Shown here: one piece after another, positions 15,185 to 22,132 of the stretch
Layout: each line of letters begins with the position of its first letter
How positions within the stretch are numbered: the first letter of the stretch is position 1
NCBI GenBank assembly: GCA_017398105.1
Contig: JAFQHF010000041.1
Span: 1-27,333, forward strand
DNA from: Oscillospiraceae bacterium
GTDB lineage: Bacteria > Bacillota_A > Clostridia > Oscillospirales > Oscillospiraceae
Direction: 5' to 3'
Length of the DNA: 27,333 nucleotides
Notes under the pieces: model-generated
What the model saw: only the letters and a program-made list of their open reading frames with translations
Database searches by the model: none
What the model was told of the DNA's origin: nothing
Made by a program: the position numbers and the translations under genes

Positions 15185-15686
15185 GATGGCTTTGAGCGTC
15201 CGGGAAATGGTGCTGTTCGGCATCCTGGGCGCTATGACCTTCGCAGCCAAGTATGTGATGAGCTTTCTTCCCAATGTCGAGCCTGTGTCTTTGATGGTGA
15301 TGCTGTTTGCGGTGGTCTTCGGGAAAAAGTGGGTGTATCCCACTTACCTGTATGTTGCCATGGAGATTTTGTTCTACGGCATCAGCCTGTGGAATCTGAA
15401 CTATCTGTACATCTGGGCTGTGCTGGCGGTGGCCGCAAGATGCCTGAAAAATATGCAGCAGCCCTTTGGATGGGCCATCCTGGCTGGGGTGTACGGCCTG
15501 CTGTTCGGCGCCCTGTGCGGCATTGTGGATGTGTTCATCGGCGGATTTTCCTATGCAGCGGCAAAGTGGGTATCAGGAATTCCTTTTGATATTGCCCACT
15601 GCGCCGGAAATTTTGTGATCGTACTGGTGATGTTCCGTCCTCTGCGTACGCTTATGGAGAAGCTCTGGCACCGGACGGGACGGTAA
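15171..15686 (+). CDS. ECF transporter S-component, probable cobalamin/corrinoid substrate
   Basis: The 171-aa membrane protein has about six helices, as is usual for energy-coupling-factor substrate-binding subunits (for example VLFGILGAMTFAAKYVMSFL, VSLMVMLFAVVFGKKWVYP and FGWAILAGVYGLLFGALCG). The upstream riboswitch and DUF4430 partner point to vitamin B12 or a precursor, making it a CbrT/CblT-like component; the assignment rests on context. No EcfA, EcfA' or EcfT is nearby, so it should use a shared (group II) energy module. The ATG at 15171 overlaps the end of the DUF4430 gene; the nearest ribosome binding sequence (CGGAGG) is 17 nt away, so translational coupling is likely. An in-frame ATG at 15186 is an alternative start. 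Confidence 0.85.
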   Translation: MKPSEMALSVREMVLFGILGAMTFAAKYVMSFLPNVEPVSLMVMLFAVVFGKKWVYPTYLYVAMEILFYGISLWNLNYLYIWAVLAVAARCLKNMQQPFGWAILAGVYGLLFGALCGIVDVFIGGFSYAAAKWVSGIPFDIAHCAGNFVIVLVMFRPLRTLMEKLWHRTGR

Positions 15687-16061
15687 ATTATCGTTTGTCG
15701 GCATGGGCCGACGGCCAATGCGTGTTCGGTGCGGCGGGAATCGTAACTGCCCAAACCCGCTCGGTTCGTTACTGCGGTAATTTATCGTTTTCGCAGCATC
15801 AACTGTAGGGCGGGGTCATGACCCCGCCGAGCAGGTTACGAAATTGCCCAGGTAAAAAACGGTGCAAAATGTAACAAATGCAATCATACCATCCGCGGCA
15901 ATCCTCGATAGCGGGTCGGCGGGGTCATGACCCCGCCCTACAGATATTGATGCATAAATGATCATCTACCGCAGTAACGATACCGAGCGGGTCAGGGAAG
16001 TGACGACAAGCAGTGCACCGAACACGTATTGGCCGTCGGCCCATGCCGACAAACGATAATT
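15686..16061. repeat. Large inverted repeat enclosing a family A element
   Basis: The outermost 47 bp (15686-15732) and 16015-16061 are inverted copies with a single mismatch; the outer 34 bp are a perfect match. Similarity continues patchily inward (CCCGCTCGG...CGTTACTGCGGTA on both sides) up to the nested A element. The left arm begins at the final base of the ECF gene's stop codon, and the right arm ends 22 bp before the rqcP terminator hairpin. The whole 427-bp gap between genes is occupied by this structure and the terminator. Confidence 0.9.
15803..15943 (+). repeat. Palindrome-ended repeat, family A copy 2
   Basis: The 141-bp element starts CTGTAGGG, ends CCCTACAG, and has GGCGGGGTCATGACCCCGCC near each end. 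Its interior aligns with the reverse complement of 171-310 (shared words include GAGCAG.TTAC, CAGGTAAAAA and GCAAAATG). It sits in the centre of the 15686-16061 inverted repeat. Confidence 0.85.
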
Positions 16062-16083
16062 TTCTGATCTGCCAATAAAGAAT

Positions 16084-16109
16084 CCCCGGCTTGCGTAAGC
16101 AAGCCGGGG
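16084..16109 (-). terminator. Rho-independent terminator of the HU-rqcP unit
   Basis: CCCCGGCTTGC and GCAAGCCGGGG form a perfect 11-bp stem with a 4-nt loop, 5 nt after the rqcP stop. The minus-strand tail is ATTCTTTATT; the plus-strand tail CCTTTTATAC could give weak bidirectional activity. Confidence 0.85.
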
Positions 16110-16113
16110 CCTT

Positions 16114-16353
16114 TTATACTTCCTTGTACATTCCGGCGGCATCGTCCTTGCGGACATTGTCTGCCACTTCCAGCACCTCCACGGCAACGGTTCGGGTGCC
16201 CATGGAGATTTCGATTTTATCGCCGACCTTCACATCGTAGCTGGCCTTTACCACGCGGCCGTTGACGCTGATGCGGCCGTTGTCGCAGGCCTCGTTGGCC
16301 ACGGTGCGGCGCTTGATCAGGCGGGATACTTTTAAAAATTTATCAAGTCTCAT
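16114..16353 (-). CDS. rqcP: S4-domain RNA-binding protein RqcP (YabO/Hsp15-like)
   Basis: The 79-aa protein is almost entirely an S4 RNA-binding domain: RLDKFLKVSRLIKRRTVANE, then GRISVNGRVVKASYDVKVGD. In Firmicutes this protein (YabO, now RqcP) acts with RqcH at obstructed 50S subunits to add C-terminal alanine tails in ribosome quality control. The length is close to B. subtilis RqcP (86 aa). It starts 5 nt after the HU stop codon with only a weak Shine-Dalgarno (AAGTAA), so translational coupling to HU is likely. The HU-rqcP order next to a SpoVB-like gene mirrors the yabM-yabN-yabO region. yabP, yabQ and divIC are not next to it here. Confidence 0.9.
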   Translation of the reverse strand: MRLDKFLKVSRLIKRRTVANEACDNGRISVNGRVVKASYDVKVGDKIEISMGTRTVAVEVLEVADNVRKDDAAGMYKEV

Positions 16354-16358
16354 AGCGT

Positions 16359-16634
16359 TTACTTTGCAATGTTGTCCTTCAGGGCCTTGCTGGCCTTGAA
16401 AGCGGGAACACGGGTGGCGGGAATCTCAATGGCCTCCTTGGTGTGGGGATTGCGGCCTACGCGGGCCTCGCGCTCCTTGGTTTCAAAGGTGCCGAAGCCG
16501 CTGAGCTGCACCTTTTCTCCCTTGACCAGGGCTGCGGTGATGGCATCGATGGCGGCGTTGAGAACCCGTTCGGTATCTTTCTTCGTCATGCCGGCGTTTT
16601 CTGCGGCGACGGCGATCAGGTCGGTTTTGTTCAT
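16359..16634 (-). CDS. hup: HU family DNA-binding protein
   Basis: The 91-aa histone-like protein bends and compacts DNA as a dimer. It begins MNKTDLIAVAAENAGMTKKD and has the HU signature GFGTFETKEREARVGRNPHT followed by IEIPATRVPAFKASKALKD; the R-NP-T arm that contacts the DNA minor groove is intact. The ATG at 16634 is chosen because GAGAGG is 9 nt upstream; an in-frame ATG three codons earlier directly abuts that site. It has its own extended -10 promoter and is co-transcribed with rqcP. Confidence 0.96.
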   Translation of the reverse strand: MNKTDLIAVAAENAGMTKKDTERVLNAAIDAITAALVKGEKVQLSGFGTFETKEREARVGRNPHTKEAIEIPATRVPAFKASKALKDNIAK

Positions 16635-16672
16635 ACTGTGCATCCTCTCTTCTTCCTGCAAAAATCGGATTT

Positions 16673-16701
16673 AGATTAACATAACTTTCGGAAAATTGCA
16701 A
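16673..16701 (-). promoter_or_regulatory. Predicted extended -10 promoter of HU-rqcP
   Basis: On the minus strand, TTGCAA (16696-16701), a 17-nt spacer and TAATCT (16673-16678) preceded by TGT form an extended -10 promoter in the gap after the flippase gene. Confidence 0.75.
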
Positions 16702-16720
16702 GTTATTTTTGGGGAAAATC

Positions 16721-18316
16721 TCACAATTTCAGAAGTTTCGCGATCTTTTCGCCCTTGGGCAGCAGCAGGCAGTCTTCCCGGGTGACCACTCTGAATTTGA
16801 CTGCGGCAAGCACATACACCACAACGCCTACAGCGATGGGGCCGCCGCAGAGGATCAGACGGCTGGCAATGCCAAGGGCCTTCAGGCCGGTCAAGGTGAT
16901 GCTGACGAAAATGCCCATGACCAGGGCGGCCAGGAAGGGCCGGGCCAGATTCCTGAGGATGGCGGGAGGAGATTCCAGCAGATGCCGGATGGAGGTGATG
17001 TTCAGCACGCAGATGGCTAAGTAGCACAGCAGTGTGCCGATGGGGGTGCCGACGATGCCGATGTAGGGATTGCCCGTCAGGATGAACACCGCAGCCAGCT
17101 TCAGCACACCGCCGATGAGCATGTTGACCACAGGACGTCCCGCATGGCCGTGGGCCTGCATAATGGCCGTGGTCACCAGCACCACCGCATTGAACATGAT
17201 GGAGAAGCCCAGCACCGTCATCAGCCGGGTCGCCAGCACAAGATTGTCCCCGGTGTAGCCGCCCAGCAGGGCGGTAACGGGCTCGGCAACCAGGCCAAGT
17301 CCGAAGGCACAGGGCATGGAGATCAGACCGGTGATGCGCACGGCGGATTCCTCGGTCTCCCGGGCCTCCTCGGTATTGCACAGGGTCAGCTGGGCGGTGA
17401 TGGCGGGGATGATGGAGATGGTAATGGGGGTGATGAAGGAGCAGGGCATATTGAAAATGGTCTGGGTCATGCCGTAAATACCCCGCATGGTATCCGCAGC
17501 CGCCTGGCTGTAGCCCAGGCCCAGCAGGCGGCCCATGTAGATCTTGGTTTCCAGCATGGTCAAAAACTGCAGACCGGCGGAGCCGATGGTGATGGGGATG
17601 GCGATGATCAGCAGACCCTTGGCGGTGTCGAGGAAGGAATGGGGTTCCTCCTGCGTCTGGGGGAGCAGGTCATAGGTCTTGCGGAAGCGGCTGAACAGAT
17701 AGATGGCCGAAACCAGGCAGCTGGCGGTAACGCCCAGAATGGCGCCGCCTGCAGCCAGAGGCACACTGTCCGTGATTTTCAGCAGCGCCAGAGCGGCCAC
17801 CATGCCCACGATGAGCTTTACCACCGCTTCCAGCACCTGGGAGACGGAGGTGGGGATCATATTGCTCTGGCCCTGGAAGAAGCCCCGGTAGGTGCTCATG
17901 ATGCAGATCAGCAGCACGCAGGGGCCAAGGCAGCCGATGGCAGCCCAAGCATCCGGCTGGTTCTGGAATACTGCCAGCTGACGGCAGAACAGGGTCATCA
18001 GCAGGCTTCCGGTGATGCCAAGGGCCAGGAAAATGCCCCGGGCGGTATTGTAGATCCGGCGAACCTGGTTGTAGTGCTTCAGGGAGCTGGCCTGGGAGAT
18101 CATACGGCTCATAGCCACAGGCAGACCGGCGGTGGAGATCATCAGCAGAACGTTGTAGATCTCATAGGCGGTATTGAAATAGCCGAAACCCTGCTCACCG
18201 ATGATGGCATTGAGGGGAATCTTATACAGGGCACCGATGACCTTGACAATGGCGGTTGCCATGGCAAGCAGGGCGGTACCCTGGAGGAAATTTTGTTTTT
18301 TCTGAGCATCAGACAT
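16721..18316 (-). CDS. MOP-superfamily flippase, SpoVB/MurJ-like (YabM-type) polysaccharide biosynthesis protein
   Basis: The 531-aa polytopic membrane protein has about 14 hydrophobic segments. Its opening (FLQGTALLAMATAIVKVIGA, then LYKIPLNAIIGEQGFGYFNT) and LLMISTAGLPVAMSRMISQA are typical of the SpoVB/YabM/MurJ group of lipid-linked oligosaccharide flippases. A role in lipid II or spore-cortex precursor export is plausible; neighbouring HU and RqcP support a YabM-like identity, while SpoVB proper remains possible. The ATG at 18316 follows AAAGGA at about 9 nt; a longer frame extends into the upstream repeat and is rejected. The amidohydrolase gene lies upstream, separated by repeat E2. 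Confidence 0.88.
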   Translation of the reverse strand: MSDAQKKQNFLQGTALLAMATAIVKVIGALYKIPLNAIIGEQGFGYFNTAYEIYNVLLMISTAGLPVAMSRMISQASSLKHYNQVRRIYNTARGIFLALGITGSLLMTLFCRQLAVFQNQPDAWAAIGCLGPCVLLICIMSTYRGFFQGQSNMIPTSVSQVLEAVVKLIVGMVAALALLKITDSVPLAAGGAILGVTASCLVSAIYLFSRFRKTYDLLPQTQEEPHSFLDTAKGLLIIAIPITIGSAGLQFLTMLETKIYMGRLLGLGYSQAAADTMRGIYGMTQTIFNMPCSFITPITISIIPAITAQLTLCNTEEARETEESAVRITGLISMPCAFGLGLVAEPVTALLGGYTGDNLVLATRLMTVLGFSIMFNAVVLVTTAIMQAHGHAGRPVVNMLIGGVLKLAAVFILTGNPYIGIVGTPIGTLLCYLAICVLNITSIRHLLESPPAILRNLARPFLAALVMGIFVSITLTGLKALGIASRLILCGGPIAVGVVVYVLAAVKFRVVTREDCLLLPKGEKIAKLLKL

Positions 18317-18337
18317 AGTTTCATCCTTTCCAAGGAT

Positions 18338-18455
18338 GAAATGCATAATGCAAAATTCAAAATGCAAAATGATGGTATGCGCTGCCCGCATATTTCAATA
18401 AATTGCCGGAGGCAATACCATAATTTAGCATTCAGCATTCAGCATTTTGCATTTC
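18338..18455. repeat. AT-rich inverted-repeat element, family E copy 2
   Basis: The 118-bp element has ends of about 38 bp that are imperfect inverted copies (GAAATGCATAATGCAAAATT on the left; AGCATTCAGCATTTTGCATT towards the right). A second inner hairpin, TGCCGGAGGCA, lies in the middle. It fills most of the 146-bp gap between two minus-strand genes. Confidence 0.8.
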
Positions 18456-18462
18456 CTAACGA

Positions 18463-19776
18463 TTACTTTTCTTCAAACAATTTTGGAATGGCGTAGCTCG
18501 TCAGCTCCTCCACCACTTCCTTCAGGTCAATGGTGGGGAAATGACCGTTCTGATAGAGGATGTTGCCCCGAACCATGGTCATGGCCACATCGCCGCCCTT
18601 GGCAGACCATACAAGACCGTTGAGAACATTGTGGCAGGGCATCAGATGGGGGGCGGAGAAGTCCACCAGTACGATGTCCGCATCCATACCTGCCTGAAGC
18701 ATACCGCATTCCGCGGCGCGGCCCTGGGCCTGGGCGCCGGTGACGGTGGCCATCATCAGGGCAGCGGAGGAGGGCAGGGCAGCGGGATCACCGCTTTCCT
18801 TCCGGGCATCCATGGCGGCAAAACGCATGACCTCGAACATGTCCAGATTGCCGCATTCAATGGCACCGCCGGTGCCCAGAGCCACATTCATGCCCGCCTT
18901 TACGGATTCCAGGATGGGTGTGGAGGGCTGGCCGGATTTGTAGGCGGCCAGGGGAGTGGCAACGGCGGAAACCTTCTTCTTACCAAGAAGTTTACGCTCG
19001 AAGTCTTCCAAATATGTACAGCCGGCGGCGGTTGCGGGCACGGCAAAGACGTTGTGGCAGCTTAAGAGCTCGCCGGGGCCCATGCCGGTGCGGTCCAGGC
19101 AGGATTCTGCTTCTTCCTTTGTTTCAGCCAGGTGCAGCTGGAAGCCCAGGTTCTGCTCGCTGGCATAGCCTGCCAGGGCTTCCCAGAGCTTGTAGTTGCT
19201 GGTGTATTCGGCGTAGATACCCGCATCGATTTTGATGCGGCCGTTGTCGTGGCCGTGCCAGGCGCTGACCACCTTCACCAGCTCCTGACACTGCTCATCG
19301 GTGTCGAAGTCGAATTCCTCGTTCTGGTCGATGAAGCGGTAGGAGGACAGTGCCAGATTGGCCTTGATGCCGGACTGGGCCACAGCCTCGGCGGTGGCGT
19401 TGGGATAGTAATACAGATCGGAAACAGAGGTGATGCCGAAGCGCAGGCATTCAGCGATGGACAGCAGCGCCGCGGCCTTTGCGCTGCGGGAGTCCATTTT
19501 TGCTTCCTTCTGCAGCAGTGCCTGCAGGGCCTCCGTATTGCCCAGATCGTCCGTATAGCTTCGCAGGCCGGAGGTTGCCAGGTGGGTATGGCAGTTAATC
19601 AGTCCGGGGATAGCCACCATACCGGTGCCGTCGATGATGGTCCTGGGGGCATCCTTCGGCGCGCTCTTTTCGATGGAGAGGATCTTGCCGTCTTTGATGC
19701 CGATGTAGGCCCCAAACAGCACATCCATTTTGGGATTCATGGTCACAACGGTGACGTTGGAAATTAAGGTGTCCAA
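18463..19776 (-). CDS. Amidohydrolase-superfamily protein related to MTA/SAH deaminase, missing a metal-ligand Asp
   Basis: The 437-aa protein has the TIM-barrel amidohydrolase layout of the MtaD/chlorohydrolase branch, which deaminates purine-type substrates. The N-terminal part (MDTLISNVTVVTMNP) is the beta-sandwich start. Metal-site features kept are H63 and H65 (NCHTHLAT), H215 and E218 (QLHLAET). The usual GTDGA motif is GTGGA (residues 301-305), so the catalytic, metal-binding Asp is Gly303 (codon GGC). The usual HNP.SN motif is also absent (AVATPLAAYKSG), and the expected HC is displaced (SCHN). It is therefore probably inactive on the normal substrate or uses altered chemistry. The start is TTG at 19776, 7 nt after AAGGAAG. 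Confidence 0.8.
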   Translation of the reverse strand: MDTLISNVTVVTMNPKMDVLFGAYIGIKDGKILSIEKSAPKDAPRTIIDGTGMVAIPGLINCHTHLATSGLRSYTDDLGNTEALQALLQKEAKMDSRSAKAAALLSIAECLRFGITSVSDLYYYPNATAEAVAQSGIKANLALSSYRFIDQNEEFDFDTDEQCQELVKVVSAWHGHDNGRIKIDAGIYAEYTSNYKLWEALAGYASEQNLGFQLHLAETKEEAESCLDRTGMGPGELLSCHNVFAVPATAAGCTYLEDFERKLLGKKKVSAVATPLAAYKSGQPSTPILESVKAGMNVALGTGGAIECGNLDMFEVMRFAAMDARKESGDPAALPSSAALMMATVTGAQAQGRAAECGMLQAGMDADIVLVDFSAPHLMPCHNVLNGLVWSAKGGDVAMTMVRGNILYQNGHFPTIDLKEVVEELTSYAIPKLFEEK

Positions 19777-19804
19777 GGGGATACTTCCTTTCGTGGGAGT
19801 TTAC

Positions 19805-19982
19805 AAAGCCTTCCCCCGGGGGGAAGGTGGCAGCCCGAAGGGCTGACGGATGAGGGTCGGCGTGCAGAAACAAATTTGCTGTACGCCATCACCGAAAGTG
19901 CACGCGTATCGTTACCTATCGCCATCCCTCATCAGTCAAAAATCAGAGATTTTTGACAGCTTCCCCCCGGGGGAAGCCTTTG
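19805..19982. repeat. MITE-like element with hairpin-rich terminal inverted repeats, family F
   Basis: The roughly 178-bp element is bounded by AAAGCCTTCCCCCGGGGGGA on the left and, read inward from the right, AAAGGCTTCCCCCGGGGGGA. Both arms continue to a shared ATGAGGG about 50 bp in. Each arm also holds a second hairpin: CAGCCCGAAGGGCTG on the left, and GTCAAAAATC paired with GATTTTTGAC on the right. About 70 bp of unique sequence lies in the centre. It occupies the gap between hemZ and the amidohydrolase gene. Confidence 0.85.
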
Positions 19983-19988
19983 GTGCGG

Positions 19989-21413
19989 TCAAATGCGCAT
20001 CAGCGCAAACATTTCTTCCTTCTGCTGCAGCACAGAGTCGATCATTTCGATGTACTGCTCCGGGAATTTGGGATTGTGGAACCGCTGGAGCTTGCCGTCC
20101 GGCAGGTTGACCTTGTTCATTCCGCCGCCGCCCAGGGAGAGGATGGAGTGGATTTCCTCCATCATGTAGATGTTGTACAGGCAGTCAAGGTCATCCCGGC
20201 TCCAGCCCACATTTTCAAAGGAGCCGGACATGTACTTCTGGCGGTAAAGATAATAGGGGCGGTAGTCCAGGGAACGAAGGGTCTTGTTGGCGTATTCCAC
20301 CATCCGGGCCACTTCCTCGGGGGAGGAAAGGCCTTCGCGCTTTTCGAACAGGTCTGCGCCCTTTTTCAGGGCCAGGGTATGCACGGTGATGTTGGCGGGA
20401 TTCAGTCCGGCAACGGTATCCAGGGAACGGCGGAAGCCGTCAAAATCATCCTTGGGAAGTCCGGCGATGAGGTCCATATTGATGGCCTTGAAACCGGCAT
20501 CCTCTGCTTCCCGGTAGGCGCGGATCACATCCTCAGCCTTATGGGGCCGCCCGCAGGCCCGGAGCACGGCGTCCTCCATTGTCTGGGGATTGATGCTCAT
20601 CCGGTCGGCACCGTGTTCCCGGATGGCCCGGAGCTTTTCGGCATCCAGAGTATCCGGCCGGCCCCCTTCCACGGTAAATTCGATGCACCGGGACAGGTCG
20701 AAGGAATCCCGGATGGTATCCAGAAGCTGGATCATCTGCGGGGTGGACAGGGTGGTGGGGGTGCCGCCGCCGATATAGACGGTGCGCACCGTTTTGCCGG
20801 ACTGGGCCAGAAGCCTGCCGGTGGCCTCAATTTCCCGGCGCAGGGCCTGCAGGTAAGGCTCCAGAAGCTCCGTTTTTTTGCCGATGGTGCGGCTGACGAA
20901 GCTGCAGTAGGTGCAGCGGGTGGGACAGAAGGGAATGCCCACATACAGGGAGATATCCTGCGGCTGCAGCTGCTTCACAGCCTTGACCGTGGAGATGGAG
21001 CAGTCCACCGCCAGTTTTCTGCGGTCTTCCGTAACGTAGTAAACGTCCTTCAGAAGCTTCACCGCGGACCGGGGGGAATTGCCCTCCAGCATGTGCTTGG
21101 TGGTGATCTTGGTGGGCCGGACACCGGCCAGAGCGCCCCAGGCGGGTCTTTGGGGCAGCAGCTGGATAGCGGCAGAGTAGTAGCTCTGCTGCAAAGCCCG
21201 GCGGCGCAGCCGCACCGTCTCATCGCACAGCCGGAGCCGGCGGAAGGCGATGGCGGTCTTGCCGTTGAGGGTGATCTTGGTCTGGGCAGTCAGCTGGGTG
21301 GTGCCCCTGTAAATGGTGGAGACAGCCTCGCCCTCAGTTCCTTCCGGGAACAGGGCCATCTGCAGCTGCTCCACCGCATAGCGGTCGTCATGACCGATCA
21401 GTGTCAGTTTCAT
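19989..21413 (-). CDS. hemZ: HemZ-family radical SAM protein (coproporphyrinogen III oxidase-like)
   Basis: The 474-aa protein is a radical SAM enzyme of the HemN/HemZ/HemW group. C163, C167 and C170 in PFCPTRCTYCSF ligate the 4Fe-4S cluster, and GGGTPTTL and NMDLIAGLP are typical SAM-barrel motifs. The N-terminal 150 residues (with GVRPTKITTKHMLE) are characteristic of HemZ. Proposed chemistry is oxygen-independent oxidation of coproporphyrinogen III, but this is poorly established for HemZ and a HemW-like role is possible. No other haem gene is nearby. The ATG follows GAGGAA at 21420-21425. In the gene order it follows an MBL-fold hydrolase, with a repeat between. Confidence 0.9.
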   Translation of the reverse strand: MKLTLIGHDDRYAVEQLQMALFPEGTEGEAVSTIYRGTTQLTAQTKITLNGKTAIAFRRLRLCDETVRLRRRALQQSYYSAAIQLLPQRPAWGALAGVRPTKITTKHMLEGNSPRSAVKLLKDVYYVTEDRRKLAVDCSISTVKAVKQLQPQDISLYVGIPFCPTRCTYCSFVSRTIGKKTELLEPYLQALRREIEATGRLLAQSGKTVRTVYIGGGTPTTLSTPQMIQLLDTIRDSFDLSRCIEFTVEGGRPDTLDAEKLRAIREHGADRMSINPQTMEDAVLRACGRPHKAEDVIRAYREAEDAGFKAINMDLIAGLPKDDFDGFRRSLDTVAGLNPANITVHTLALKKGADLFEKREGLSSPEEVARMVEYANKTLRSLDYRPYYLYRQKYMSGSFENVGWSRDDLDCLYNIYMMEEIHSILSLGGGGMNKVNLPDGKLQRFHNPKFPEQYIEMIDSVLQQKEEMFALMRI

Positions 21414-21435
21414 GGGATTTCCTCACAATAGGTAA

Positions 21436-21510
21436 GGTAGGGCGGCTTGCCCTCAAGCCGCCGGAATGATTCGGGGATACACGGCGGGCTGAGGGCAGCC
21501 CGCCCTACAT
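21436..21510 (+). repeat. Palindrome-ended repeat, family C copy 2
   Basis: The element begins GGTAGGGCGGCTTGCCC and ends GCAGCCCGCCCTACAT. Its hairpins are the same as in the copy at 14346-14420 and the short middle differs. It sits between hemZ and the MBL-fold gene, within an otherwise co-directional cluster. Confidence 0.85.
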
Positions 21511-21519
21511 GGAATCGTG

Positions 21520-22110
21520 TTATCGCAGGTAGGGATTATACCGCTTCTCGTCCCGCAGCGTGGTGGAGCCGCCGTGGCCGGGAAGAATCCAGAAGTTCCC
21601 CTCCAGAGCAGCAAGCCGCTTCAGCGACTTCAGGATCGTGGCCCAGTCGCCGCCGGGCAGGTCGGTCCGGCCGCAGGAGCCTTCGAACAGGGTGTCGCCG
21701 GAGAAAATGGTGGTTTCTGTCAGCAGGCACACGGAACCGGGGGTATGTCCGGGGGTGTGCAGAACGGTGATGTCCAGTCCTGCCAGATGCAGAACCGTAC
21801 CTTCCGTATAGGTTTTGGTGTAGTACAGCTTTCCTGCGGTCATCATGGGGGGCATGGACAGATCGTCAGGGTGGATGTATACATGGCACTGGGTTTCGGC
21901 AGCCAGCTCCTTCACACCGCCCACATGGTCAAAATGGCCATGGGTCAGAAGGATGGCTTCCAGCTCCAGTCCCAGAGAATCCAGCTTGTCCAGAACAAGC
22001 TCCGGCGTATAGCCGGGGTCGACGACACAGCAGGTTTTAGACTGCTCCTCGTGAATGATATAGCAGTTGGTCTGGTAAGCCCCCAGAGCCAGGGCATGAA
22101 CTTTCAGCAT
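21520..22110 (-). CDS. MBL-fold metallohydrolase, glyoxalase II/YcbL-like
   Basis: The 196-aa cytosolic protein has the metallo-beta-lactamase signature THGHFDH (H57, H59, D61, H62), with further ligands H122 (HTPGHTPGS), D139 (FSGDTLF) and H179 (LPGHG). The compact length and GRTDLPGGD match the YcbL/hydroxyacylglutathione-hydrolase-like group, so a thioester substrate is possible, but the substrate is unknown. The ATG at 22110 follows GGAGGTGCATACC; a longer frame would run into repeat D and is rejected. It is commonly found in this recJ-relA-dtd-hemZ neighbourhood. Confidence 0.9.
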   Translation of the reverse strand: MLKVHALALGAYQTNCYIIHEEQSKTCCVVDPGYTPELVLDKLDSLGLELEAILLTHGHFDHVGGVKELAAETQCHVYIHPDDLSMPPMMTAGKLYYTKTYTEGTVLHLAGLDITVLHTPGHTPGSVCLLTETTIFSGDTLFEGSCGRTDLPGGDWATILKSLKRLAALEGNFWILPGHGGSTTLRDEKRYNPYLR

Positions 22111-22132
22111 GGTATGCACCTCCATAATAATA

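Noticed and set aside
17144..21431. Long plus-strand frames opposite the flippase, amidohydrolase and hemZ
   Set aside because: They are antisense shadows of genes with clear domain motifs and contain no recognisable family signature.
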